From the NCBI GenBank assembly GCA_964353115.1, contig CAYGUI010000051.1, positions 1 through 9,294 of the forward strand: a stretch of 9,294 bases of DNA, in the 5' to 3' direction. This document shows positions 1 to 6,728 of the stretch, one piece after another (positions within the stretch are counted from its first letter, which is position 1; each line of letters begins with the position of its first letter). The notes beneath the pieces are model-generated. The model did not search any database. It saw nothing but the letters and a program-made list of their open reading frames with translations, and had not been told where the DNA came from. Origin of the DNA: CAYGUI01 sp964353115. Lineage in GTDB: Bacteria; Pseudomonadota; Gammaproteobacteria; JAGOUU01. Made by a program: the position numbers and the translations under genes.

Positions 1-1305
1 GAATATTTAACAACTATAAAAAATTCAGCACATAATTTATTAAGAATAATAAATGATATTTTAGATTTTTCTAAAATTGAATCAGATAAAATGATTTTAG
101 AAGAAAAGAATTTATCAATAAGAAAACTAATTGACGAAACTATCTGCTTACTAAAAACTCAGGCGCAAGATAAAAATCTAGAAGTCAAAGTAATTATTTA
201 TGACGATGTTCCAGATAATATTAATAGTGATCCGTTACGATTACAGCAAATTATCATTAACCTATTAAGTAACGCTATAAAATTTACTAAGGACGGTGAA
301 GTAATCTTACGTACAATGATAGAAGATGAAACTAATCCAGATAATATTTTATTAAAAATATCTGTTACGGATACTGGAATTGGTTTATCGCAAGAAGATC
401 AGGATAAAATTTTTAGCGCATTTACCCAAGCTGATCCATCAATTGCACGTGAATATGGTGGCACTGGATTAGGATTGGTTATTGCGAAAAAATTAGCAGA
501 GCAAATGAATGGTGAAATAGGACTTGAAAGCTCTCCTAATATTGGATCAACATTTTGGTTTACTTTTAAGTGCAAAATAGCAAATTTAATAACATATGAT
601 AATACAGAAGAAGCAGATAATAATATTTTAGATAATCACCATGAAAACTCTAATATTTTTTCAAATAAACTTGCTTTAATCGTTGACGATAATAAATCTA
701 ACTTAAAACTATTGTCCTGCTTGCTTGATGATCTTGGAATAAAAAATATTTGCGCAGATAATGGTGCTGAAGCTATTGAAATAGCGGAAAAACAAAATAT
801 TGATATTATTTTTATGGATATCCAAATGCCGGAAATAGATGGATTTACAGCAAGAAAAGAAATAAGCAAAATACCCCATCATAAAAAAACTCCTATAATT
901 GCAGTAACTGCCCATGCCACAAAGGAAGAAAGGGATTATATTAAAAAACAAAAATTTTCAGAATTCATGGCTAAACCTATAGCTGAAGAAGAATTAAGAA
1001 AAATTATTAATAATTATCTTTATATTAAAAATAATGGAAATAAATCAGAAAAAATTAAGAAGGAAATTAAAGCAATGCTAATTTCAGAGCTTCCTGATTT
1101 TAAAAAAGATATTATAAAAAGTCTTGAGCAAAATGATTTTGAACAACTAAAAGGCATTATTCATAAACTGCACGGCGCGTGTTGTTATTGTGATGTTCCG
1201 AAATTAAAAGACTTAGTAAGAAATACTGAAGATAAATTAAAAAGTAACAATTTTGCTGTAGATTTAATTGAAAATATAATTGAAGAAATCAATTGCTTGA
1301 TTTAA
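1..1305 (+). CDS. barA: BarA/GacS/LetS-like hybrid sensor histidine kinase, 5'-truncated by window
   Basis: The reading frame is open from base 1, so the gene begins upstream and only 434 codons are visible. Codons 1-30 carry the second half of a HisKA domain (NLLRIINDILDFSKIE); the phosphoacceptor His of the H-box is outside the window. The HATPase follows: N-box NLLSNAIKFT near 259-288 (key Asn at 271-273), G1 box DTGIGL near 370-387, G2 box GGTGLGL near 457-477. A receiver domain starts near 670 with paired acidic residues (VDD), phosphoacceptor Asp at 817-819 (FMDIQMP), Thr of AVTAHA and Lys of MAKPI. A C-terminal HPt has its phospho-His at 1162-1164 (HKLHG). The HPt and HisKA wording resemble BarA/GacS/LetS, membrane kinases that phosphorelay to a UvrY/GacA/LetA regulator and control Csr small RNAs; that role is inferred. 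Only about 30 residues separate HATPase and receiver, shorter than I recall for BarA, so another tripartite hybrid kinase is possible. The stop codon is at 1303-1305. Confidence 0.9.
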   Translation, partial: EYLTTIKNSAHNLLRIINDILDFSKIESDKMILEEKNLSIRKLIDETICLLKTQAQDKNLEVKVIIYDDVPDNINSDPLRLQQIIINLLSNAIKFTKDGEVILRTMIEDETNPDNILLKISVTDTGIGLSQEDQDKIFSAFTQADPSIAREYGGTGLGLVIAKKLAEQMNGEIGLESSPNIGSTFWFTFKCKIANLITYDNTEEADNNILDNHHENSNIFSNKLALIVDDNKSNLKLLSCLLDDLGIKNICADNGAEAIEIAEKQNIDIIFMDIQMPEIDGFTARKEISKIPHHKKTPIIAVTAHATKEERDYIKKQKFSEFMAKPIAEEELRKIINNYLYIKNNGNKSEKIKKEIKAMLISELPDFKKDIIKSLEQNDFEQLKGIIHKLHGACCYCDVPKLKDLVRNTEDKLKSNNFAVDLIENIIEEINCLI

Positions 1306-1306
1306 A

Positions 1307-1383
1307 TGGCGGAGTGGACGGGATTCGAACCCGCGACCCCCGGCGTGACAGGCCGGTATTCTAACCAGCTGAACTACCACTCC
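1307..1383 (-). tRNA. tRNA-Asp (anticodon GUC)
   Basis: The reverse complement folds as a full 77-nt cloverleaf including an encoded CCA end (1307-1309). The acceptor stem pairs GGAGTGG (1377-1383) with CCACTCC (1311-1317), with G as discriminator. The anticodon loop CTGTCAC (1345-1351) places GUC at 1347-1349, and the T-arm has the GGTTCGAATCC signature. It lies 17 bp downstream of tRNA-Val on the same strand, so the two are probably one transcript. Its 3' end is one base from the stop codon of the convergent kinase gene. Confidence 0.98.
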
Positions 1384-1400
1384 ACACGTGATATTTTATT

Positions 1401-1476
1401 TGGTGGGTGTTGAGGGACTTGAACCCCCGACATTCGCCTTGTAAGGGCGACGCTCTACCAACTGAGCTAAACACCC
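1401..1476 (-). tRNA. tRNA-Val (anticodon UAC)
   Basis: The reverse complement gives a 76-nt cloverleaf with encoded CCA at 1401-1403. The acceptor stem pairs GGGTGTT (1470-1476) with AACACCC (1405-1411), with discriminator A. The D-arm reads AGCTCAGTTGGTAGAGC. The anticodon loop CTTACAA (1439-1445) places UAC at 1441-1443, and the T-arm contains GGTTCAAGTCC. It is the first gene of a Val-Asp tandem. Confidence 0.98.
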
Positions 1477-1497
1477 GCCGTCTGGTCATTGAGGATA

Positions 1498-1526
1498 AGT
1501 TTAAACGCTTTAAAATCAATATGCAA
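1498..1526 (-). promoter_or_regulatory. Candidate promoter for the tRNA-Val/tRNA-Asp transcript
   Basis: On the minus strand a TTGCAT -35-like hexamer (1526-1521) and a TAAACT -10-like hexamer (1503-1498) are separated by 17 bp. They would start transcription near 1491, about 15 nt before the tRNA-Val 5' end. Both boxes are imperfect and the region is AT-rich, so chance matches are likely. The tRNAs could also be reached by read-through from the exported-protein genes upstream. Confidence 0.35.
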
Positions 1527-1554
1527 GAATAATTTTATAATTTTTTGTTATTTT

Positions 1555-2202
1555 TTAACATGCTCCACCCTGCGAAGTTACTCCTCCTTGTCCGTTGGTA
1601 CAAACCTGGCTAGTATTGTTATTAATACCTGGTATTATAGGGCCTCCGCTCTCCAACTGCGTTGTTACTTGAATAGTTGTACACGATGTTGTATCACCAG
1701 AATTACCACCGCCGCCAGCAGATGGTGTTGGGCTAGTTCCAGATCCACTAGTAGTAGGCAAACCATTATTGCTTCCTGAAGTAGGAACAGATCCTCTTCC
1801 TCCAACTTGCGGCAGTGTTACCACCCGGCCAGCAAAATTAACACCTCCTAATAACGGAGTCACAATAGTACGAGCTGCAACTTGAACCACTTTGGCCGGA
1901 CTTGGGCCAAATGGAGCCTGAGGAACCGCAGAGCTTGTATTTCCACCACCTGTAAAAGTTCCTGATGGGCTAATTGCCCCAACTTTTCCACTTATTGAAA
2001 TACTAGTACTTGCTGCTGAAGGAATACCCATAGATGTTTGCGCAATAGAAACAACACTTTGCACCACAGAGCTTACAGCCTGAGCAGATCCTTTGCTACC
2101 AACTGAGCTTATTGGGCAAGATGAATCACCTGAAGGATTAACTTGTGCTGCAAAAGAAGTAGAAAGAAAAAACAAAATTGTAATAATCGCTATCCTTAGC
2201 AT
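1555..2202 (-). CDS. Exported Ser/Gly/Thr-rich protein of unknown function
   Basis: This 215-residue protein is not one I recognise. It begins with a Sec-type signal peptide: basic start, hydrophobic residues 4-17, and a likely signal peptidase I site after SFA or SFAA near residues 18-19. The mature part is low-complexity, rich in Ser, Gly, Thr, Pro and Val. Residues 134-170 are almost entirely small residues, which suggests a flexible or surface-exposed region. Four cysteines (C29, C174, C201 and the final residue C215) could form two disulfides in the periplasm or outside the cell. There is no lipobox. The ATG at 2200-2202 follows a GAGGG ribosome-binding site (2206-2210) and lies 16 bp after the stop of the putative outer-membrane protein gene, so the two are probably cotranscribed and may work together. 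The signal peptide, spacing and ribosome-binding site argue for a real gene despite the low complexity. Confidence 0.75.
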   Translation of the reverse strand: MLRIAIITILFFLSTSFAAQVNPSGDSSCPISSVGSKGSAQAVSSVVQSVVSIAQTSMGIPSAASTSISISGKVGAISPSGTFTGGGNTSSAVPQAPFGPSPAKVVQVAARTIVTPLLGGVNFAGRVVTLPQVGGRGSVPTSGSNNGLPTTSGSGTSPTPSAGGGGNSGDTTSCTTIQVTTQLESGGPIIPGINNNTSQVCTNGQGGVTSQGGAC

Positions 2203-2218
2203 ATACCCTCACTTTATA

Positions 2219-3175
2219 TTATTTATTTTCTACTACTGTTCCTCCGAACTGCATTGCTACTCCACAATGAAGGGCAAAATTAGTCTTCAATCTTCTATAT
2301 GTTGTATTTATTGCAACCTGAGCTGATGGAAAATATGTAACGTCGCATGTTGCAAGTCCTGCAAACATTTCCCCGCCACTAAAGAAATCTTTAAGCGGCA
2401 TTAACATCCCTGCTCCAAATTTAAATCCAATACCAACACCACTACCAAAAACATCGCCGTTTGACATAGGTGATCCACTTCCACCAGCTGTGCCAATAGA
2501 AGCTACTGAATAAGAAAACTGCGTAATACTAGTACCAAAAAAACCTTTAACAGAATATTTATCGGCAATAATTGGAGGCGATAAAAAACCAACTAGCGCA
2601 TCTGCAGTAAATGGTGAGCGTTCAAATAAATCTCGCACTTGATTTGTACCAACAGCACCAGCTCCACCATCTGTAAAAGGTGAAGGATTTTTTTCAACAT
2701 GGGTATGATTAAACATCAAAACGGTTTCAACTGTTAAAACCCATTGTTTAAAAGAAAATACCACATTACCAGCGCCAAGAGATATTGAAAATCCTGGCAT
2801 CGAAACAAAGGTATTAGAATAAAAATCATTTTGTGCCGGCCTATGGCCTTCTACTTGAAGAAAATCCATATCAAATCCAAGACCTAGATTCCAATAAAGA
2901 GGGCTATTTACTTTAACCTCAGGATCTTTATTTTTATCTGACTGTTTATTATTTTTTTCTTGCTCAGTTTTTTCTTGTTTTATTTTACTTTCTTTTATTG
3001 ATTCATCGATTTGATTATCAATATGAATTATTTCTTTTTTATTGTTATCGCTTCCTTTTGCTCTCTCAATAAAACTATCAGTAGCTTTTTGCTCATTTTC
3101 AGCAGCAAAGGCATGTGAAAAAGATAAAAATACTGCTAATACAACGCTAATTTCCAGGGATTTGATTGTTTTCAT
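2219..3175 (-). CDS. Putative outer-membrane beta-barrel protein with charged N-terminal linker
   Basis: This 318-residue protein has a signal peptide with basic start MKTIK, a hydrophobic core over residues 8-22, and a likely cleavage after HAFA near residue 24. Residues 26-92 are highly charged, rich in Lys, Glu, Gln and Asn, and look disordered or helical. From about 93 to 312 alternating hydrophobic/polar stretches with Gly and aromatics (YWNLGLGFDMDF, FSISLGAGNVVF, VGIGFKFGAGMLM, FALHCGVAMQF) resemble the strands of a small outer-membrane beta-barrel; Gly/Ser-rich segments between would be loops. The last strand is followed by eight residues, so it does not end on the usual terminal aromatic. 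Two cysteines (C277, C304) are present. The ATG at 3173-3175 is preceded by AAAAGGA at 3181-3187 with 5-nt spacing. It lies 93 bp after dnaE and 16 bp before the next exported-protein gene. The barrel fold is inferred from composition; I do not recognise a family. Confidence 0.75.
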   Translation of the reverse strand: MKTIKSLEISVVLAVFLSFSHAFAAENEQKATDSFIERAKGSDNNKKEIIHIDNQIDESIKESKIKQEKTEQEKNNKQSDKNKDPEVKVNSPLYWNLGLGFDMDFLQVEGHRPAQNDFYSNTFVSMPGFSISLGAGNVVFSFKQWVLTVETVLMFNHTHVEKNPSPFTDGGAGAVGTNQVRDLFERSPFTADALVGFLSPPIIADKYSVKGFFGTSITQFSYSVASIGTAGGSGSPMSNGDVFGSGVGIGFKFGAGMLMPLKDFFSGGEMFAGLATCDVTYFPSAQVAINTTYRRLKTNFALHCGVAMQFGGTVVENK

Positions 3176-3268
3176 AAATATCCTTTTATTACAATCCTTT
3201 TTGGCTTTAAGATATAAACTACAATTTAATATATATAGTGCTTAAGAGGCAAGTAAATTTTTACTTTT

Positions 3269-6200
3269 TTATGATAGCTCTACTATATTTTCTTTTCCAA
3301 GCAAAGAATTTAGCTCGCTAATAAGTAAGTCCGTCAATTTTATTTTAAAATCCCTGCCGACTTCAATTTTAGTTGTTAGTTTACCGTTGCTATAATTTAT
3401 AAAAATATTGCAATCACCTTTTTGCTGATTAGCCAGTATTTTTTTTATATTATTAACTATATCTTTATTGCCTACTAAGATTTTATTAGTTAATTTTAAT
3501 TCTATAGCTTTGACTTGTCGCAACAAATTATCTTTAAAATTAATTATTTCTGCTGGATTTAATCGTACCCCGCCACGAAACTTATCTTCTACAGCTTTAC
3601 CACGTATAACAACAATGTTATCTCTTAACAAAACATTTTGATATTTTTCTATATTGTCATCAAATAATACAAATTCAATTTTTCCTGACATATCTTCAAG
3701 AGTTATTATTTGCATTCTTTTGCCAGTCTTAGTTTTTTTTAGTTTTAGACTTGAAATAATTCCTGCTATTTTAAGATTAGTAGTCCCAGCATTAATGCGA
3801 GTTATTGGTGTGATAGCCATTTTTTTAAAATTATCTGCATAACTTTTCAATGGATGGCCAGTTAAAAACACCCCCAACACCGATCGCTCAAGCTTTAGTT
3901 CATCTAACTTATCCCACTCACCAATTTCACAGTAATCACACATAGAATTATCATCACTATCAGATAACGAAAACAAATCTTGTTGACCAGAAAGTGATGA
4001 TTTAGCATATTGCTCAGCACTCGACATTGCGCTTGCAATACTAGCAAATAATGTTGCACGATTTTTACCAAAACAATCAAATGCCCCGCCATAAATTAGA
4101 GCTTCTAATACTTTTTTATTAACACGACGCAAATCAACGCGCGAACAAAATTCAAATAAATCTTTAAAAGGCCCTACTTTTTGCTCATCTAAAATTGATT
4201 CTATTGCAGCATGGCCAACCCCTTTAATAGCTCCTAAACCATATCTAATCTTATTTTCTCCACATACTGAAAATCTATAATCACTATAATTTACGGAAGG
4301 AGGCAAAACCTCCATTTTCATCTCCCAGCAGTTATTAATAAATATTTCTATCTTATCAGTGTTATCCATATCAGATGATAAAACCGCAGCCATAAATTCT
4401 TCAGGAAAGTGGGCTTTTAGCCATGAAGTTTGATAAGAAACCAATGCATAAGCAGCTGAGTGTGATTTGTTAAATCCATATCCCGCAAATTTTTCCATTA
4501 AATCGAATATTCCACCAGCGATGTAACTATCGATATTATTTTTTTGCGCACCATCTAAAAATATCTCACGCTGCTTGGCCATCTCTTCTGGCTTTTTTTT
4601 ACCCATAGCACGACGTAATAAATCTGCAGCTCCTAATGAATATCCAGCTAAATTTTGAGCAATCTGCATTACTTGCTCCTGATACAAAATAACACCGTAA
4701 GTGGGCTTTAAAACCGGCTCTAAAAGTGGATGTGAATATTCAACTTTAGCGCGACCATGCTTACGATTAATATAATCATCTACCATTCCCGACTGTAAAG
4801 GTCCTGGACGATAAAGTGCAACTAGCGCAATAATATCTTCAAAACAATCAGGCTGCAGTCTTTTGATTAACTCTTTCATACCTGACGACTCTAACTGAAA
4901 TACTGCCGTTGTATTACAGCTCTGTAATAATTTAAAAGTCTTTGGGCAATTTAAAGGGATGTCATTAATATTATTTATTTCTGGTATTGTTTTAACTGCA
5001 TTATGAATAATAGTTAAATTTCTTAGCCCTAAAAAGTCGAATTTAACTAAACCCACAGCTTCTACATCATCCTTATCAAACTGGGTTACTATACTTTCAC
5101 TTCCTTCCTCACAATAAAGTGGTGCAAAGTCAGTTAATTCTGATGGAGCAATTACCACCCCCCCAGCATGCTTACCAGCGTTACGCGCAACACCTTCTAA
5201 TTTTTTAGCTAAATCAATTAATTCTGCAACTTCCGATTCAGAATCATAACGATTTTTTAAGCTTTCACTATCAACTAATGCCTTATCTAATGTCATTCCT
5301 ATTTCAAAAGGAATCAGCTTTGCAATAGCATCAACAAAACCATAAGGCATTCCCATAACACGACCAACATCACGAATAACCGCCTTTGCCGCCATAGTAC
5401 CAAAAGTAATGATCTGTGATACTGCCTGCTTACCATATTTTTCAGCAACATAATGAATAACGCGATCACGACCATCCATACAAAAATCTATATCAAAATC
5501 GGGCATTGATACCCGCTCTGGATTTAAGAAACGCTCAAAAAGTAAATCATATGGCAGCGGATCTATGTCAGTAATTCCAAGAGCATATGCAACTAGTGAA
5601 CCAGCACCAGAGCCACGTCCTGGTCCAACAGGAATATCATTTTCTTTTGCCCAACGAATAAAGTCAGCAACGATAAGAAAATATCCCGCAAAACCCATCG
5701 AGTTTATTACACCTAACTCTATGATAAGACGATTTAAATATCGCCCGTCATTCCCCAGCTCCTTCCCGTCATTCCTCAGCTCCTTCCCGTCATTCCCGCG
5801 AAGGCGGGAATCCAGAGCTCTTTTCGCCTCAAGCTCTAAAAACTTTTCAATCGAAAGATTATCAGGCGTGGGATAATTAGGTAGATAATTTTTCCCCAAT
5901 TCCAATGTTACATTACAGCGCTTTGCAATAATTGCAGTATTCTCAATTGCACTGGGTATCTCTGCAAATAGCTCTTGCATTTCCTTTGAGCTTTTTAAAT
6001 ACTGCTCTTCTGTATATTTTTTTGGACGTTTTGGATCATCTAAAACATATCCATCATGAATACATACTCGAGCTTCATGTGCGATAAAATCATTTTTATA
6101 AAAAAAGCACACATTATTTACAGCCACCAAAGGAATTTGATATTTTTTGGCATATTCAACAGCTGGCAAAATATTATTGCTATTATTTATTTTAGATATT

Positions 6201-6667
6201 GCCAAAAATAAATTATTTTTAGTAAAAATTTCTAATAACGATGAAATCTTTGTATTTTTCTTATTTTCATATGGCTCATTAATAATCGCCAATAGGCCGT
6301 TAACTGAGTCCTTTGTAAGCCACTCATATTTTATATAAGCTGTTCCACGTGACTGACCTTCAATATAAGCACGCGATATTAATTTAGTTAAATTTTTATA
6401 GCCTATATTATTTTGGCAAAGTAAAGTTAAGATAAATTCAGAATCCTCAGTTGCAATTAAAACATCACAACCAATAATCGGCTTAACGCCTGATGCGCGG
6501 GCGTGCTTGTAAAATTTAACCATACCAAACAAATTCATATGATCAGTTAAGGCTATTGCAGGCAAGCTATTTTGTGCAGCATAAGATACTAAATCTTTTA
6601 TCCGCACGATACCGTTTATCAATGAATATTCACTATGAACCCGAAGGTGTATAAAATCTGCTGACAT
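3269..6667 (-). CDS. dnaE: DNA polymerase III subunit alpha (replicative polymerase)
   Basis: The alpha subunit catalyses leading- and lagging-strand DNA synthesis in the Pol III holoenzyme. From the ATG at 6665-6667 the protein has 1132 residues, close to the E. coli 1160. The PHP domain opens with HLRVHSEYS near residue 7. The palm carries GPGRGSGAGSLVAYALG and the catalytic pair in PDFDIDF (D392 and D394), with the third Asp in VKFDFLGLR (D544). The fingers contain ALVALYRPGPLQSGMV, LRRAMGKKKPEEM and KFAGYGFNKSHSAAYA. QQDLF at residues 895-899 (3971-3985) is the internal beta-clamp-binding motif, followed by an OB-fold region (LKIAGIISSLKLKKTKTGKRM) and a C-terminal domain. I prefer this ATG because MSADFIHLRVHS fits the family N-terminus; a TTG three codons upstream (6674-6676) is the alternative. 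Residues about 286-310 are encoded by an inserted palindromic repeat, listed separately. The frame stays open and every core motif is intact, so the gene looks functional. Confidence 0.98.
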   Translation of the reverse strand: MSADFIHLRVHSEYSLINGIVRIKDLVSYAAQNSLPAIALTDHMNLFGMVKFYKHARASGVKPIIGCDVLIATEDSEFILTLLCQNNIGYKNLTKLISRAYIEGQSRGTAYIKYEWLTKDSVNGLLAIINEPYENKKNTKISSLLEIFTKNNLFLAISKINNSNNILPAVEYAKKYQIPLVAVNNVCFFYKNDFIAHEARVCIHDGYVLDDPKRPKKYTEEQYLKSSKEMQELFAEIPSAIENTAIIAKRCNVTLELGKNYLPNYPTPDNLSIEKFLELEAKRALDSRLRGNDGKELRNDGKELGNDGRYLNRLIIELGVINSMGFAGYFLIVADFIRWAKENDIPVGPGRGSGAGSLVAYALGITDIDPLPYDLLFERFLNPERVSMPDFDIDFCMDGRDRVIHYVAEKYGKQAVSQIITFGTMAAKAVIRDVGRVMGMPYGFVDAIAKLIPFEIGMTLDKALVDSESLKNRYDSESEVAELIDLAKKLEGVARNAGKHAGGVVIAPSELTDFAPLYCEEGSESIVTQFDKDDVEAVGLVKFDFLGLRNLTIIHNAVKTIPEINNINDIPLNCPKTFKLLQSCNTTAVFQLESSGMKELIKRLQPDCFEDIIALVALYRPGPLQSGMVDDYINRKHGRAKVEYSHPLLEPVLKPTYGVILYQEQVMQIAQNLAGYSLGAADLLRRAMGKKKPEEMAKQREIFLDGAQKNNIDSYIAGGIFDLMEKFAGYGFNKSHSAAYALVSYQTSWLKAHFPEEFMAAVLSSDMDNTDKIEIFINNCWEMKMEVLPPSVNYSDYRFSVCGENKIRYGLGAIKGVGHAAIESILDEQKVGPFKDLFEFCSRVDLRRVNKKVLEALIYGGAFDCFGKNRATLFASIASAMSSAEQYAKSSLSGQQDLFSLSDSDDNSMCDYCEIGEWDKLDELKLERSVLGVFLTGHPLKSYADNFKKMAITPITRINAGTTNLKIAGIISSLKLKKTKTGKRMQIITLEDMSGKIEFVLFDDNIEKYQNVLLRDNIVVIRGKAVEDKFRGGVRLNPAEIINFKDNLLRQVKAIELKLTNKILVGNKDIVNNIKKILANQQKGDCNIFINYSNGKLTTKIEVGRDFKIKLTDLLISELNSLLGKENIVELS
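5744..5812 (-). repeat. In-frame palindromic repeat with 21-bp tandem units inside dnaE
   Basis: Two near-identical 21-bp units (5744-5764 and 5765-5785, one mismatch) share their first 11 bases, apart from that mismatch, with a third copy starting at 5786. The third copy continues into a perfect 8-bp inverted repeat (5792-5799 and 5804-5811) around the loop GAAG. The core resembles the widespread bacterial dispersed repeat that reads CGTCATTCCCGCG plus its inverted half. Because 21 is a multiple of 3, the frame is kept and dnaE gains heptads GNDGKEL, RNDGKEL and GNDGRYL after SRLR. The GC content is visibly higher than in flanking dnaE sequence, as expected for inserted repeat DNA. Confidence 0.9.
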
Positions 6668-6690
6668 ATTTCTCAAAATTATAATATACT
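6661..6690 (+). promoter_or_regulatory. Candidate fadE promoter
   Basis: CTGACA at 6661-6666 (five of six matches to the sigma-70 -35 box) and TATACT at 6685-6690 (five of six to the -10 box) are 18 bp apart, reading toward fadE. A perfect TATAAT at 6680-6685 is an alternative -10 but would leave only 13 bp to this -35. The -35 box lies within the first codons of dnaE. I see no FadR-like operator. Confidence 0.5.
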
Positions 6691-6704
6691 CGTATTATAT
6701 GCAA
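6678..6704 (-). promoter_or_regulatory. Candidate dnaE promoter, overlapping the fadE promoter
   Basis: On the minus strand TATAAT occurs at 6699-6694 and again at 6683-6678. A TTGCAT box at 6704-6699 sits 15 bp before the second copy, which is short spacing. With that copy the message would have almost no leader; with the first, the leader would be about 20 nt. The weak Shine-Dalgarno-like GAGA lies just before the dnaE ATG. The region is so AT-rich that the exact boxes are uncertain, but 61 bp between divergent starts must hold both promoters unless dnaE is transcribed from within fadE. Confidence 0.4.
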
Positions 6705-6728
6705 AATTAAGCAAGATACGGAGATCTT

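Noticed and set aside
1489..1779. Plus-strand ORF of 96 codons over the secreted-protein gene
   Set aside because: It overlaps the stronger minus-strand gene and the tRNA promoter region, has no ribosome-binding site or recognisable protein content, and its Ser/Arg/Tyr-rich product is an antisense reading of the Gly/Ser-rich gene.
3211..3252. Sigma-70 promoter for the putative outer-membrane protein gene
   Set aside because: TTGCCT (3252-3247) and TATATT (3233-3228) are present on the minus strand, but the spacing is only 13 bp and AT-rich alternatives abound, so no clear promoter can be chosen.
3251..3270. AT-rich inverted repeat (3251-3257 with 3260-3266) followed by T residues as a dnaE terminator
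   Set aside because: The T-run follows the hairpin on the plus strand, whereas dnaE is on the minus strand, where no T tract follows. The stem has a single G:C pair and a two-base loop, so it is too weak.
5565..5876. Plus-strand ORF of 103 codons containing SFPRRRESRA
   Set aside because: It is antisense to dnaE. The SFPRRRES peptide is what the opposite strand of the palindromic repeat encodes, a common false gene at such repeats.
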